Assembly: GCA_035555795.1 (NCBI GenBank)
Contig: DATMGE010000045.1
Span: forward strand, 1-64,000
Origin: RCIO01 sp035555795
Lineage (GTDB): Bacteria; Pseudomonadota; Alphaproteobacteria; Rhizobiales; Rhizobiaceae
Length of the DNA stretch: 64,000 bases
Direction of reading: 5' to 3'
Shown here: one piece after another, positions 1 to 8,921 of the stretch
Layout of the letters: the number at the start of each line of letters is the position of its first letter
How positions within the stretch are numbered: the stretch's first letter is position 1
Program-made: the position numbers and the translations under genes
Notes under the pieces: generated by a model
What the model was told of the DNA's origin: nothing
What the model saw: only the letters and a program-made list of their open reading frames with translations
The model's database searches: none

Positions 1-153
1 GTTCGAAAAAAGCTAAACACCGCCTCGATCCATTGCAAGCGCTTTCTTTCATTTCTTGCAGAAACCGCGGAAGGCGCACTTGGCGCCAATCATCCGCCGA
101 TACAGTCACACGAACTGATGCCCGAGGTGGTCAAGCGCTACGCATCAATTTAA
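1..153 (+). CDS. possible 3' end of an unidentified gene
   Basis: An open frame enters from the left edge and stops at a TAA (151-153) after 50 codons, ending in ...VVKRYASI. I do not recognise the family and there is no start inside the window, so this may be a true C-terminus or chance. The stop codon lies inside an AT-rich dyad (144-162), which would be unusual for a conserved gene end. Base composition is lower in GC than the neighbouring CoA transferase. Confidence 0.25.
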   Translation, partial: VRKKLNTASIHCKRFLSFLAETAEGALGANHPPIQSHELMPEVVKRYASI

Positions 154-178
154 TATATTGATATTAAAGGAATTTAAT
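144..178. promoter_or_regulatory. two adjacent AT-rich inverted repeats upstream of the CoA transferase
   Basis: Bases 144-162 form a near-perfect dyad (arms ATCAAT/ATTGAT, 8 of 9 pairs) and bases 163-178 form a perfect one (ATTAAA, 4-base loop, TTTAAT). They stand out sharply in GC-rich DNA and lie about 175-210 bases before the CoA-transferase start. I infer an operator or promoter region; the binding protein is unknown. Confidence 0.4.
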
Positions 179-352
179 GCACAGCTCAGGAGCTGGATTC
201 CAGCCGCCCAGCCGATCCTCGGCGCGCTTCTCGATCTGCACATTCATACCGATCTGGACATTTGGAAGGCTGCCGCATAAACAAATTCTGAAAGCGTTTG
301 CATTTAGCTTGAACCGGGCAGCGCACGATAACAGGGCGGAGACGACATCCAC

Positions 353-2971
353 ATGAACCAGAGCCCCAGGAATGGCGCATTCGCGCAGGCAGAAGCAGCC
401 GGGCGCCCCGAGGACAGGCTGAAGCCGGGCATGCTGCACGGGCTGCGGGTGGTGGAGGTTGCCGACGAGCTCGGCGAATATTGCGGGCTGCTCCTTGCGG
501 GCCTCGGCGCGGAGGTCATCAAGGTCGAGCCGCCGCGGGGAAATTCCACGCGCGCGATCGGCCCCTTCCTCGGCGACGAGGCCGATCTGGAGCGCTCGCT
601 GCATTTCTGGGCTTATAACCGGGCCAAGAAATCCGTCGTGCTCGATCTCGACATCCCCGAAGACGTGGAGCGGCTGACAGCGCTGCTGGAGGCGAGCGAC
701 GTGCTGCTCGATACGTCCTGCGGACGCGTCGCCACGGCGCTCGGCATGGATTCCGCGCAGATCGGGGCGCGTTTTCCCGCACTTGTCCATGCGCGCATGA
801 CGCCTTTCGGCGATACCGGGCCGTGGAAGGACTACAAGGCGAGCGACCTCATCCATCTCGCACTGGGCGGCGTGATGATGAATTGCGGCTATGATGGCAA
901 GGATGGCCGCTACGACACGCCGCCGATCGCGCCGCAGGCATGGCAGGCCTATCACATTGCCGGCGAACAGCTCGCTATCGGTATCGTGGCGGCGCTGCTG
1001 TCGCGCTTCCGCACCGGGCGCGGGCAGGAGGTGTCTTGCGCCGTGCACGATGCGGTGTCGAAGAATACCGAGCTGGACGTGATGTATTGGGTGATGCGGC
1101 GCGTGCCGCTGTGGCGCCAGACCTGCCGGCACGCCAGCGAGAGGCCGGACGGCATCACCTCCATCACCCGCAGCCGCGACGGCCGCTGGTTCCTCACCTG
1201 GATCATGGCGCGGCCCGACCATGACAAGACGGTCGCCTTCCTCGCCCGGCATGGTTTCACCGAAGGCGTGCGCGAGGTGATGCCGCTGGTGGCGAAGGGC
1301 GCGCGCGCCATTCCCGGAACCAGCGGCAAGGATCCCCGCGCGGAAGCGCTCGCCGACATCCTCAACCGCTTCACCGGCTCCTTCGACAGCGCCGACCTGC
1401 CCTGGCGCGAGGCGCAGGAGATCGGCCTGCTCTGGGCGCCGCTGCGCAAGCCGCATGAAAACGCCACCGACGAGCACTGGCTGGCGCGCGGCACGCTGAG
1501 CGACATCGCGCATCCGGAACTCGGCCGCTCGTTCCGCTATGTGACGAGCAAATGGCTGAGCACGGCGACGGCCTGGCAGGCTGGGCGGCGCGCGCCGCTG
1601 CTGGGCGAGGACACCGATGCGGTGATGCGCGCGGTGGCCAAGGCCGGCCCGCGGAGCGTCGAGCCGCGCCCGGCGGACACACGGCTTTCAGCTCATGGCA
1701 AGCCGTTCCCGTTGCAAAATGTGCGCATCCTCGACTTCTCCTGGTTCCTGGCATCCGCCGGCGGCACGCGCTTCCTCGCCGGGCTGGGCGCGGAAAGCCT
1801 GAAGGTGGAGTGGAAGGCCAATCCCGACACGCGCGTTGCGGCCATGGCCCCGGTCGGCGGGCGGGCGGCGCGGGCGGCTGCGACCGGCCCCCTGCCCGGC
1901 GAGACCGATCCGGACATGGGCGGCCAGTTCAACAACAAGAATTCCGGCAAGCGCGGCCTGTCGCTCAACATCAAGCATCCGAAGGGGCTGGAGATCGCCA
2001 AGGCGCTGGTTTCCATCTCCGACGTGGTGGCGGAAGGCTTCTCGCCCGGCGTGCTCGACCGGCTCGGCTTCGGCTATGAGGTGATGAAGTCGATCAAGCC
2101 GGACATCATCTATGTCCAGCAGTCCGGCATGGGCAGCAACGGCGTCTATGGGCGCATGCGCACCGTCGGTCCGGTCGCGGCGGCCTTTGCCGGCTCATCG
2201 GAAATGTCGGGCCTGCCCGCGCCTGCCATGCCGGCGGGCTGGGGCTATTCCTTCCTCGACTGGATGGGCGCCTACAGTTTCGCGCTGGCGACGCTGGGCG
2301 CGCTCTACCACCGCGAACGCACCGGCGAGGGCCAGTGGATCGATTCCTCGCAATGCGAGAGCGGCATCTTCCTGACCGGACCGGCCGTGCTCGACTGGTC
2401 CGCCAATGGCCGCGAGACGCAGCGCACCGGCAATCGTTCGCCCTATGTGCCGGCCGCGCCGCATGGGGCCTATCGCTGCGCTGGCGCCGATCGTTGGGTG
2501 GCGATCGCCTGCTATAGCGACGCCCAGTTCCGCGCCATGGCGGAAGTTGCCGGGCAGAGCGAATGGCTGAGCGATCCCCGCTTCGCCACGCGCGATGCGC
2601 GGCTGGCCAATCAGGATGCGCTGGACAGCGCGGTCGAAAGCTGGACCCGCCGCCACGATCCCTATTCGGTGATGCATCTTCTGCAGGCGGTGGGGGTCGC
2701 GGCCGGCGTGTGCCAGACGGCCGAGGACCGCATCGACAACGACCCGCAGCTCGCCGCGCTGAACTGGCTGACCGAGGTGCGCGGCACCAAGATCGGCGAA
2801 TGGCCGGTGGCCGAACTGCCGATGAAGCTCAGCGACACGCCGGCCCATATTGGCGGCCTCATCAACCGCGGCGCACCCTGCTACGGCGAGGACAATGTCT
2901 ATGTGCTGCGCGATCTGCTCGGCTATTCCGAATCGGAAATCCAGCGGCTGGCCGAAGACGAGGTGATCTGA
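353..2971 (+). CDS. double-domain CaiB/BaiF (family III) CoA transferase
   Basis: This 872-residue protein carries two family III CoA-transferase domains in tandem, about residues 29-430 and 453-872; most family members have one domain of about 400 residues and work as interlocked dimers. These enzymes move CoA between acids or carnitine-like acceptors. In the first domain the catalytic Asp of the family is present (D233 in the VHDAV segment). At the matching place in the second (QCESG) there is Glu669, so that half may be altered or purely structural. The ATG at 353 is preceded by GGAG at a long spacing of about 11 bases. It stands alone, ahead of a convergent sulfate operon. The substrate cannot be told from sequence. 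Confidence 0.9.
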   Translation: MNQSPRNGAFAQAEAAGRPEDRLKPGMLHGLRVVEVADELGEYCGLLLAGLGAEVIKVEPPRGNSTRAIGPFLGDEADLERSLHFWAYNRAKKSVVLDLDIPEDVERLTALLEASDVLLDTSCGRVATALGMDSAQIGARFPALVHARMTPFGDTGPWKDYKASDLIHLALGGVMMNCGYDGKDGRYDTPPIAPQAWQAYHIAGEQLAIGIVAALLSRFRTGRGQEVSCAVHDAVSKNTELDVMYWVMRRVPLWRQTCRHASERPDGITSITRSRDGRWFLTWIMARPDHDKTVAFLARHGFTEGVREVMPLVAKGARAIPGTSGKDPRAEALADILNRFTGSFDSADLPWREAQEIGLLWAPLRKPHENATDEHWLARGTLSDIAHPELGRSFRYVTSKWLSTATAWQAGRRAPLLGEDTDAVMRAVAKAGPRSVEPRPADTRLSAHGKPFPLQNVRILDFSWFLASAGGTRFLAGLGAESLKVEWKANPDTRVAAMAPVGGRAARAAATGPLPGETDPDMGGQFNNKNSGKRGLSLNIKHPKGLEIAKALVSISDVVAEGFSPGVLDRLGFGYEVMKSIKPDIIYVQQSGMGSNGVYGRMRTVGPVAAAFAGSSEMSGLPAPAMPAGWGYSFLDWMGAYSFALATLGALYHRERTGEGQWIDSSQCESGIFLTGPAVLDWSANGRETQRTGNRSPYVPAAPHGAYRCAGADRWVAIACYSDAQFRAMAEVAGQSEWLSDPRFATRDARLANQDALDSAVESWTRRHDPYSVMHLLQAVGVAAGVCQTAEDRIDNDPQLAALNWLTEVRGTKIGEWPVAELPMKLSDTPAHIGGLINRGAPCYGEDNVYVLRDLLGYSESEIQRLAEDEVI

Positions 2972-2972
2972 G

Positions 2973-3024
2973 TTTTACGCAATTCCGGGCGCAAAACCGC
3001 TGCGCACTTTGCTTGAATTACGCT
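2973..3024. repeat. intergenic palindromic repeat, copy A
   Basis: This 52-base element separates the convergent CoA transferase and cysA and includes the cysA stop codon. Its reverse complement matches bases 42433-42485 with only a few differences. The ends (AATTCC ... GAATTA) and inner GCAAAA / CTTTGC segments can pair into a hairpin. It resembles short palindromic repeats scattered through rhizobial genomes and may also end transcription. Confidence 0.7.
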
Positions 3025-4040
3025 AGCGGGAAGACGCTGGCGCGGCGGAGCTGCAGGGCACCGCTGTCGCCCGCGGTGACCTGCGTTTCGGGCGGCACGT
3101 CGAGCTCGGCGGTGACGCCGTCGGGCAGGCGCACGACGAGACGGCGGTTCTCCGGTCGGTCGATGACACGCAACACGCTGGCCTCAATGCCGGCGCCGCC
3201 CGACGCCCAGTCGAGATCGGCGGGGCGGGCGAAAAGCTCGGCGCGGCCGTCAGGCACGCCGGGCGCATCGATGCTGCCGCCTGCCACATGCGCACGTCCG
3301 TCGCGCACCTCGGCCACGAGCCGGTTGGCATCGCCGAGGAAGCGGGTGACGAAGGCCGATCCCGGCCGGCGGCAGACATCCTCCGGCGTGCCCTCCTGTA
3401 CGATGCGGCCCTCATTGAGGATGACGACGCGGTCGGCGAGGTCCAGCGCTTCTTCCTGGTCGTGGGTGACGAAGATCGTGGTGATGCCGAGCTCGTCATG
3501 GATTTCGCGCAGCCAGCGGCGCAGATCGCGGCGCACATTGGCGTCGAGCGCGCCGAACGGCTCGTCGAGCAGCAGTACCTTGGGGTCGACGGCGAGCGCG
3601 CGGGCCAACGCGACACGCTGGCGCTGGCCGCCGGAGATCTGCGCCGGGAAGCGGTCGCCCAGCCCGGCAAGCCGCATTAAGGCGAGGAGTTCGGTGACCC
3701 GCGCATCGATTTCCGCAGCGCTGCGCTTGCGCTTCGACACTTTCATGCCGAAGGCGATGTTCTGAGCCACCGTCATGTGCGGGAACAGCGCATAATGCTG
3801 GAAGACGAAGCCGACGCCGCGCTCGCGCACAGGAATGTCGGTGGCGTCCTCGTCGCCGAAGAGGATGCGCCCATCATCGGCATATTCGAGCCCCGCGACC
3901 ATGCGCAGGATCGTGGTCTTGCCGGAACCCGACGGACCCAGCAGCGCGACCAGCTCGCCGCTGCCGATCGTCAGCGACACGCCATGCACGGCGCGGAAGG
4001 TGTCGAAGGTCTTCACCACATTGTCGAGCGTGATCTTCAC
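3018..4040 (-). CDS. cysA: sulfate/thiosulfate ABC transporter ATPase CysA
   Basis: This cytoplasmic ATPase of 340 residues powers sulfate/thiosulfate import. It has Walker A GPSGSGKT (35-42), Q-loop near 81, signature ISGGQ (135-139), Walker B VLLLDE (155-160) and the switch His193, followed by a C-terminal regulatory domain of about 100 residues. The GTG start at 4040 overlaps the cysW TGA (bases 4037-4039), so the two are translationally coupled. It is the last gene of sbp-cysT-cysW-cysA. Family ATPases for other anions look similar; the sulfate call rests mainly on the partner permeases and binding protein. Confidence 0.93.
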   Translation of the reverse strand: MKITLDNVVKTFDTFRAVHGVSLTIGSGELVALLGPSGSGKTTILRMVAGLEYADDGRILFGDEDATDIPVRERGVGFVFQHYALFPHMTVAQNIAFGMKVSKRKRSAAEIDARVTELLALMRLAGLGDRFPAQISGGQRQRVALARALAVDPKVLLLDEPFGALDANVRRDLRRWLREIHDELGITTIFVTHDQEEALDLADRVVILNEGRIVQEGTPEDVCRRPGSAFVTRFLGDANRLVAEVRDGRAHVAGGSIDAPGVPDGRAELFARPADLDWASGGAGIEASVLRVIDRPENRRLVVRLPDGVTAELDVPPETQVTAGDSGALQLRRASVFPLA

Positions 4041-4933
4041 GGCTTCGCTCCCTCGGTTGAAGCGGCTGGTTTGGCGGATGCGGCAAGTGCGGGCCGGCTG
4101 GCGCGCCCTGCGCCCTGCTTTTCGAGCAGCACCTTGGCCACGATGGTGACGAGCGCAAGCAGCGTCAGGATGGATGCGGCGGCAAAGGCGCCAGCGGTGT
4201 TGTAGTCGTGATAGAGCAGTTCGACATGGAGCGGCAGCGTGTTGGTCTGGCCGCGAATATTGCCCGACACGACGGAAACCGCGCCGAATTCGCCCATCAC
4301 GCGCGCATTGCACAGCACCACGCCATAGAGCAGCGCCCAGCGGATGTTGGGCAGCGTCACCGACAGGAATGTGCGCCAGCCCGAGGCGCCGAGCGAGGTC
4401 GCCGCCTCCTCCAGGTCGCGCCCCTGCGCCTGCATCAGCGGAATGAGCTCGCGCGCGACGAAGGGCGCGGTGACGAACATGGAGGCCAGAACGATGCCTG
4501 GCAGCGCGAACAGGATCTTGATGTCGGCCGATTGCAGCGCCGGCCCGAACAGGCCCTGCAGGCCATAGACGAAGAGATAGGCGACGCCGGCCACGATGGG
4601 CGAGATCGAGAAGGGAATCTCGATCAGCACGATCAGCGCCCGCTTGCCCCGGAAGTCGAACTTGGTGATCGCCCAGGCAGCGGCGACGCCGAAGGCGGTG
4701 TTGAGCGGCACGGCGATGAGCGCGGTCAGCACGGTGAGCAGGATGGCGTGGCGCGTATCGGGGTGTACGATATTGGCGACGAAGGCGGCGAAGCCCTGCG
4801 AAAAGGCCTGCGTGAAGATGACGACCAGCGGCGCGACGACGAGGATGGCGCCGAAGAACAGCACGAAGGCGATGAGGATGCGGCGGATGGCGGGACTGTC
4901 GCCGATGCGCGGCGGCTTGCGTTGCGCGTTCAT
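4037..4933 (-). CDS. cysW: sulfate ABC transporter permease CysW
   Basis: This inner-membrane permease of 298 residues has about six hydrophobic segments and the EAA loop that docks the ATPase (EEAATSLGASGW, around residues 177-188). Length and motif fit CysW of the sulfate/thiosulfate importer. A hydrophilic N-terminus precedes the first membrane helix, and a charged Ala/Pro-rich tail follows the last. It starts two bases after the cysT stop and overlaps cysA at its end, so the permease pair and ATPase are made from one message. Confidence 0.93.
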   Translation of the reverse strand: MNAQRKPPRIGDSPAIRRILIAFVLFFGAILVVAPLVVIFTQAFSQGFAAFVANIVHPDTRHAILLTVLTALIAVPLNTAFGVAAAWAITKFDFRGKRALIVLIEIPFSISPIVAGVAYLFVYGLQGLFGPALQSADIKILFALPGIVLASMFVTAPFVARELIPLMQAQGRDLEEAATSLGASGWRTFLSVTLPNIRWALLYGVVLCNARVMGEFGAVSVVSGNIRGQTNTLPLHVELLYHDYNTAGAFAAASILTLLALVTIVAKVLLEKQGAGRASRPALAASAKPAASTEGAKP

Positions 4934-4935
4934 CG

Positions 4936-5757
4936 TCAGCCCCTCGCCGTGTAGCGCAGGGCGCGGGCCTGCAGGATATTGGTCGCGGCCAGCATCAGGA
5001 AGGCGGTGAAGAGCAGCACCGAGGCGATGGCCGCGGCGGCCTGATAGTCATATTCCTCCAGCCGGATGAAGACGAGCAGCGCGGTGATCTCCGTCTCGAA
5101 GGGCTGGTTGCCGGCGATGAAGATGATGGCGCCGAACTCGCCCAGGCTGCGGGCGAAGGAAAGCGAGACGCCGGCGAGCAGCGCGGGCGTCAGCAGCGGC
5201 AGGATCACACGTCGGAAGATCTCGCCATCGGTGCCGCCGAGCGACTGCGCCGCTTCCTCCAGCGCCGGATCGAGATCCTCCAGCACCGGCTGCACCGTGC
5301 GCACGATGAAGGGCAGGCTGGTGAAGGCCATGGCGATCATGATGCCGATGGGCGTGTAGGCGACACGGATGCCGGCTTCGGCCAGCAGGCTGCCGAACCA
5401 GCCATTGCTGGCGAAGAGGGTCGTGAGCGCGATGCCCGCGACCGCGGTGGGCAGGGCGAAGGGCAGGTCGACGATCGCGTCCAACAGGCGCTTTCCGGGG
5501 AAGGAATAGCGCACCAGCACCCATGCAAGCGCGAGGCCGAAAACGAGGTTGAAGACGGTGGCGATCAGGGCGGCGAGGACCGTGACGCGATAGCTCGCCA
5601 GCGCACGGCCCGAGGTGACGATGCGCCAATATTCCTCCGGGCCGAGGCTCGCCGCCTTGAAGATCAGCGCGCCGATCGGCAGGGCGATGATGAGCCCCGC
5701 ATAGAACAGCGTGATGCCGAGCGACAGAGGCAGGCCGGGAAGGACGCGGCGTCTCAC
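4936..5757 (-). CDS. cysT: sulfate ABC transporter permease CysT (CysU)
   Basis: This is the second permease, 273 residues with about six membrane segments and the EAA loop EEAAQSLGGTDG. I chose the GTG at 5757 because GGAG lies nine bases before it and the N-terminus then reads MRRRVLPG, as in CysT relatives; a TTG at 5763 is only three bases from the same GGAG. It lies downstream of sbp, separated by a strong hairpin (5778-5801), and pairs with CysW as a heterodimer. Confidence 0.92.
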   Translation of the reverse strand: MRRRVLPGLPLSLGITLFYAGLIIALPIGALIFKAASLGPEEYWRIVTSGRALASYRVTVLAALIATVFNLVFGLALAWVLVRYSFPGKRLLDAIVDLPFALPTAVAGIALTTLFASNGWFGSLLAEAGIRVAYTPIGIMIAMAFTSLPFIVRTVQPVLEDLDPALEEAAQSLGGTDGEIFRRVILPLLTPALLAGVSLSFARSLGEFGAIIFIAGNQPFETEITALLVFIRLEEYDYQAAAAIASVLLFTAFLMLAATNILQARALRYTARG

Positions 5758-5777
5758 GTGCAAAGTCTCCGAGAAAA

Positions 5778-5801
5778 GGCCGGCGGAGCTGTCCGCCGGC
5801 C
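5778..5801 (-). terminator. hairpin between sbp and cysT
   Basis: Two perfectly complementary 10-base arms (5778-5787 and 5792-5801) enclose a 4-base loop and are followed on the minus strand by TTTT. It has the form of an intrinsic terminator or mRNA-stabilising hairpin and would let the binding protein be made in excess over the permeases and ATPase, a common arrangement in ABC importers. Confidence 0.65.
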
Positions 5802-5826
5802 GATCGTCATGTCAAGGACGGGAATT

Positions 5827-6813
5827 TCAGCGATTGCCGTAGATCTTGTCTAGCAGGCCGCCGGAGGCGAAATGCTCCTCCTGGACCTTCGGCCAGCCGC
5901 CGAACACGTCCTCGACCGTCACGAGGCGAACCTCCGGGAACTGGTCCTTGTACTTTGCCGCCACCTCGGGCTCATGTACGCGGTGGCCATATTCGGCGGC
6001 GATGGTCTGGCCCTCCGGCGTATAGAGGAAGTCCAGATAGGACTTTGCGAAATCGCGCGAGCCGCGCTTGTCGACGACGCGGTCGACGATCGCCACCGGG
6101 AACTCGGCCAGAAGGCTGACGGAGGGAACGACGAGCGCGAACTTATCGGCGCCGAACTCCTTGGCGATGCCGCGCGTCTCGGCCTCGAAGGTGATCAGCA
6201 CGTCACCGATCTCGCGCTCCACGAAAGTGGTGGTCGCGGCGCGGCCGCCGGTGTCGAAGACCGGCACATTGTCGAACAGCTTGCCGACGAATTCCGCCAC
6301 CTTCTCCGCATCGTCGTTGAACTTCTCCTTCGCATAGGCGGTCGCGGCCAGATAGGTGTAGCGCGCATTGCCGGAAGTCTTGGGGTTGGGGAACACGACC
6401 TTCACGTCGTCGCGCACCAGGTCGTCCCAATCCTTGATGTTCTTGGGATTGCCGGCCCGCACCAGGAAGGACGGCAGCGAATAGAAGGGCGAGGCCTGGT
6501 TGGCGAAATCGCTCTGCCAGTCGTCCGTGACGAAGCCGTTCTTCACCAGGAAGTCGATATCGGTAACCTGGTTGAAGGTGACGACGTCGGCCTCGAGGCC
6601 TTCCACGATGGCGCGGGCCTGGCGTGACGTACCGGCATGCGACTGGTCGATGGACTTGCCGGGATTTTTCGCGACATAGGCCTCGTTGACGGCGACGAAG
6701 AGCTCACGCGCGACATCGTAGGATGCATTGAGGATTTTGTCCGGCGACTGCGCGTTGGCGGGCCCGGCAATGAGGCCGGCAAGTGCCGCGCCGATGATGA
6801 GAAAGCGCTTCAT
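5827..6813 (-). CDS. sbp: sulfate-binding periplasmic protein
   Basis: A periplasmic binding protein of 328 residues that delivers sulfate to CysTWA. A cleavable signal peptide is clear (MKRFLIIG... ending in ANA, about residues 1-21). The mature part shows the Sbp/CysP pattern, including the N-terminal NASYDVARELF block, the SHAGTSRQAR block and the PKTSGNARYTYLA block that frame the anion site. The ATG at 6813 has AGGAGAGA upstream. It is the first gene of the sulfate operon; the gap to the divergent cls-like gene (6814-7013) must hold its promoter. Confidence 0.94.
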   Translation of the reverse strand: MKRFLIIGAALAGLIAGPANAQSPDKILNASYDVARELFVAVNEAYVAKNPGKSIDQSHAGTSRQARAIVEGLEADVVTFNQVTDIDFLVKNGFVTDDWQSDFANQASPFYSLPSFLVRAGNPKNIKDWDDLVRDDVKVVFPNPKTSGNARYTYLAATAYAKEKFNDDAEKVAEFVGKLFDNVPVFDTGGRAATTTFVEREIGDVLITFEAETRGIAKEFGADKFALVVPSVSLLAEFPVAIVDRVVDKRGSRDFAKSYLDFLYTPEGQTIAAEYGHRVHEPEVAAKYKDQFPEVRLVTVEDVFGGWPKVQEEHFASGGLLDKIYGNR

Positions 6814-7013
6814 GTGTCTCTCCTGAGATGATGCGGCGAAAATAGCCATGAACGCGCATGTGGCGGAGAGACGCGGCCCATGAAGCAGCCATGGGAGTTA
6901 GAAAATTCCTCTCGATAAATTCTTCCTGGAGGATTCGCATTTCATCAAGCTTGCAGGCGGTTCTTCCGGACGCACTATTGGGATGCAACCGACATGGCTG
7001 TAGATTGCCGCCC

Positions 7014-8471
7014 ATGCTGACCCTCATCCAGGACTACTGGCCGCATATTCTGACCGTCGTGTCGATCCTCGTCGCCGTACCGGCGGCGATCCATGCGGCG
7101 ATGACCAAGGACGAGGTCCGCGCCGCGATCGGATGGGTCGGCGTCATCTTCCTGTCACCCATCGTGGGCGCGCTGATCTATGCGATCGGCGGCATCAACC
7201 GCATCAGGCACAAGTCGCTCGCCGTCGAGCGTGCCGCGCACGGCCATCACCGGTCGTCCCCCCTTGGCGAGGCCGTGGCCGACGGGCTGATCGCGAACCG
7301 TTTCGGCAGGCGGTTCGCCGCACTGGGAAGGCTGGGCGATAGCGTCACCCATCACCGGATGACGACCGGCAACATGGTTGAGATGCTGGACAGCGGCGAC
7401 CGCGTCTATGCGGCCATGGTTGAGGCGATCGCGCAGGCGAAGCGGAGCGTGATCCTCCAATCCTATATCTTCGACCGCGACCCGGCCGGCCTGCGCGTCG
7501 CCGACGCGCTCATTGCGGCCGCCGGGCGGGGCGTCGCCGTGCGCGTGCTGATCGATGCGATCGGCGTGCGTTATTCGCGGCCAAGCATCCTCGGCCATCT
7601 GCACGAGGGCGGCGTGAAGACGGCACTCTTCAACGGTAAGATCATCGAGGGCCTGCGGCTGCCCTATGCCAATCTGCGCACGCACCGGAAGATCGTCGTG
7701 GTGGACGGCGCGGTGGCATTCATGGGCGGCATGAACATACGTAAGGACTTCACGCTGGAATTCGCAGGCCCCGACCATTCCCACGACACCCATTTCCGGG
7801 TGGAAGGGCCGGTGGTCGCCGACATTTTCGCGATCGCGGCCGAAGACTGGAACTTCGCCACCGACGAGGCGCTGGACGACGACGCCTGGGCCGTCGAGCC
7901 TGTCAGGACCATGGCTGGCGGGCCGCTGTTCGCGCGCGCCGTGCCATCCGGGCCGGATTCGAGCCTGGAGACGAGCCACAAGCTGCTGATGGGGGCGTTT
8001 TCGGTGGCGCGCCACTCGATCCGCATCATGTCGCCCTATTTCCTGCCGGATCGCGAATTGATCAGCGCACTGACAACCGCCGCCCGGCGCGGCGTCGAGA
8101 TCGACATCGTCGTGCCGGGTACGAACAATCTCATGCTGGTCGACAGGGCGATGACGGCGCAATTCGACCAGGTGCTCGGCCCCAATTGCCGGATCTGGCG
8201 CTCCCGCGGCTCCTTCGACCATTCCAAGCTGCTGACCATCGACGACGCCTGGAGCTTCGTCGGCTCCTCCAATCTCGATCCGCGCTCGCTTCGCCTCAAT
8301 TTCGAGATCGACCTCGAGATCGTGGATACGGATTTCGCGGCGGAGATAGCCGCGCGGATCGATGCCGTGAAGGAGCAGGCGGACGAGGTGACGCGCGCCG
8401 GGCTGAAGGCGCGGCCCCTGCCCGTGCGGCTGATCGACAGGGCGCTCTGGCTCGGCTCGCCCTATCTGTGA
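7014..8471 (+). CDS. cls: cardiolipin synthase-like phospholipase D family protein
   Basis: This 485-residue membrane protein carries two phospholipase D motifs, H224-K226-D231 and H403-K405-D410, and an N-terminal pair of hydrophobic segments (about 11-29 and 40-60, PLDc_N type). Bacterial cardiolipin synthases of this layout condense two phosphatidylglycerols into cardiolipin. The ATG at 7014 fits the family N-terminus; the frame is open further upstream, but that extension has no family-like sequence. It is divergent from the sulfate operon and convergent with the DUF454 gene. A generic PLD-type transferase is the alternative. Confidence 0.88.
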   Translation: MLTLIQDYWPHILTVVSILVAVPAAIHAAMTKDEVRAAIGWVGVIFLSPIVGALIYAIGGINRIRHKSLAVERAAHGHHRSSPLGEAVADGLIANRFGRRFAALGRLGDSVTHHRMTTGNMVEMLDSGDRVYAAMVEAIAQAKRSVILQSYIFDRDPAGLRVADALIAAAGRGVAVRVLIDAIGVRYSRPSILGHLHEGGVKTALFNGKIIEGLRLPYANLRTHRKIVVVDGAVAFMGGMNIRKDFTLEFAGPDHSHDTHFRVEGPVVADIFAIAAEDWNFATDEALDDDAWAVEPVRTMAGGPLFARAVPSGPDSSLETSHKLLMGAFSVARHSIRIMSPYFLPDRELISALTTAARRGVEIDIVVPGTNNLMLVDRAMTAQFDQVLGPNCRIWRSRGSFDHSKLLTIDDAWSFVGSSNLDPRSLRLNFEIDLEIVDTDFAAEIAARIDAVKEQADEVTRAGLKARPLPVRLIDRALWLGSPYL

Positions 8472-8474
8472 GCT

Positions 8475-8864
8475 TCAGGAAGGCCGCGTGAGCACATAAG
8501 CGAGGCCCGCCAGCATGAATGCCGCGACGCCGGCGGCGAGAAGCGGACCCGGATCGCTGCCGAGCCAGAACAGGACGTAGCCCAGCAATATGCCGGCGAG
8601 CGCCATCATCTTGGCGCGGCGCGGAATGGCGCCCCGCTGCCGCCAGTCGCGCAGGAGCGGCCCGAACCGCGGATGATCCAGCAGCCAGTTCTCCAGCCGC
8701 TGCGACGAACGGGCGAAGCAGGCGACGGCCAGGATGAGAAACGGCGTCGTCGGCAGCACCGGCAGGAAGGCGCCGACGAAACCCAGCGCGACGCAGGCAA
8801 GGCCCGCCGCCAGATAGAGGCCGCGAAGGACGGGCGATGCCCTGATGTCCGATATTCGGGTCAT
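8475..8864 (-). CDS. DUF454 (YbaN-like) inner membrane protein
   Basis: A 129-residue protein of the DUF454/YbaN family with three or four hydrophobic segments and the family core of a proline-rich turn (LPVLPTTPF) followed by an FARSS segment. The function of the family is not established. Its stop lies four bases from the stop of the convergent cls-like gene. Length is typical and nothing looks broken. Confidence 0.85.
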   Translation of the reverse strand: MTRISDIRASPVLRGLYLAAGLACVALGFVGAFLPVLPTTPFLILAVACFARSSQRLENWLLDHPRFGPLLRDWRQRGAIPRRAKMMALAGILLGYVLFWLGSDPGPLLAAGVAAFMLAGLAYVLTRPS

Positions 8865-8921
8865 GCCGGTCTCATATCGCGATCGTCCGGACGAGTCGCG
8901 ATTCCTGCGAGACCGGACCGG

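Noticed and set aside
164..1513. 449-codon minus-strand frame opposite the CoA transferase
   Set aside because: Low-complexity Arg/Ala/His-rich sequence antisense to a clear enzyme gene; a codon shadow.
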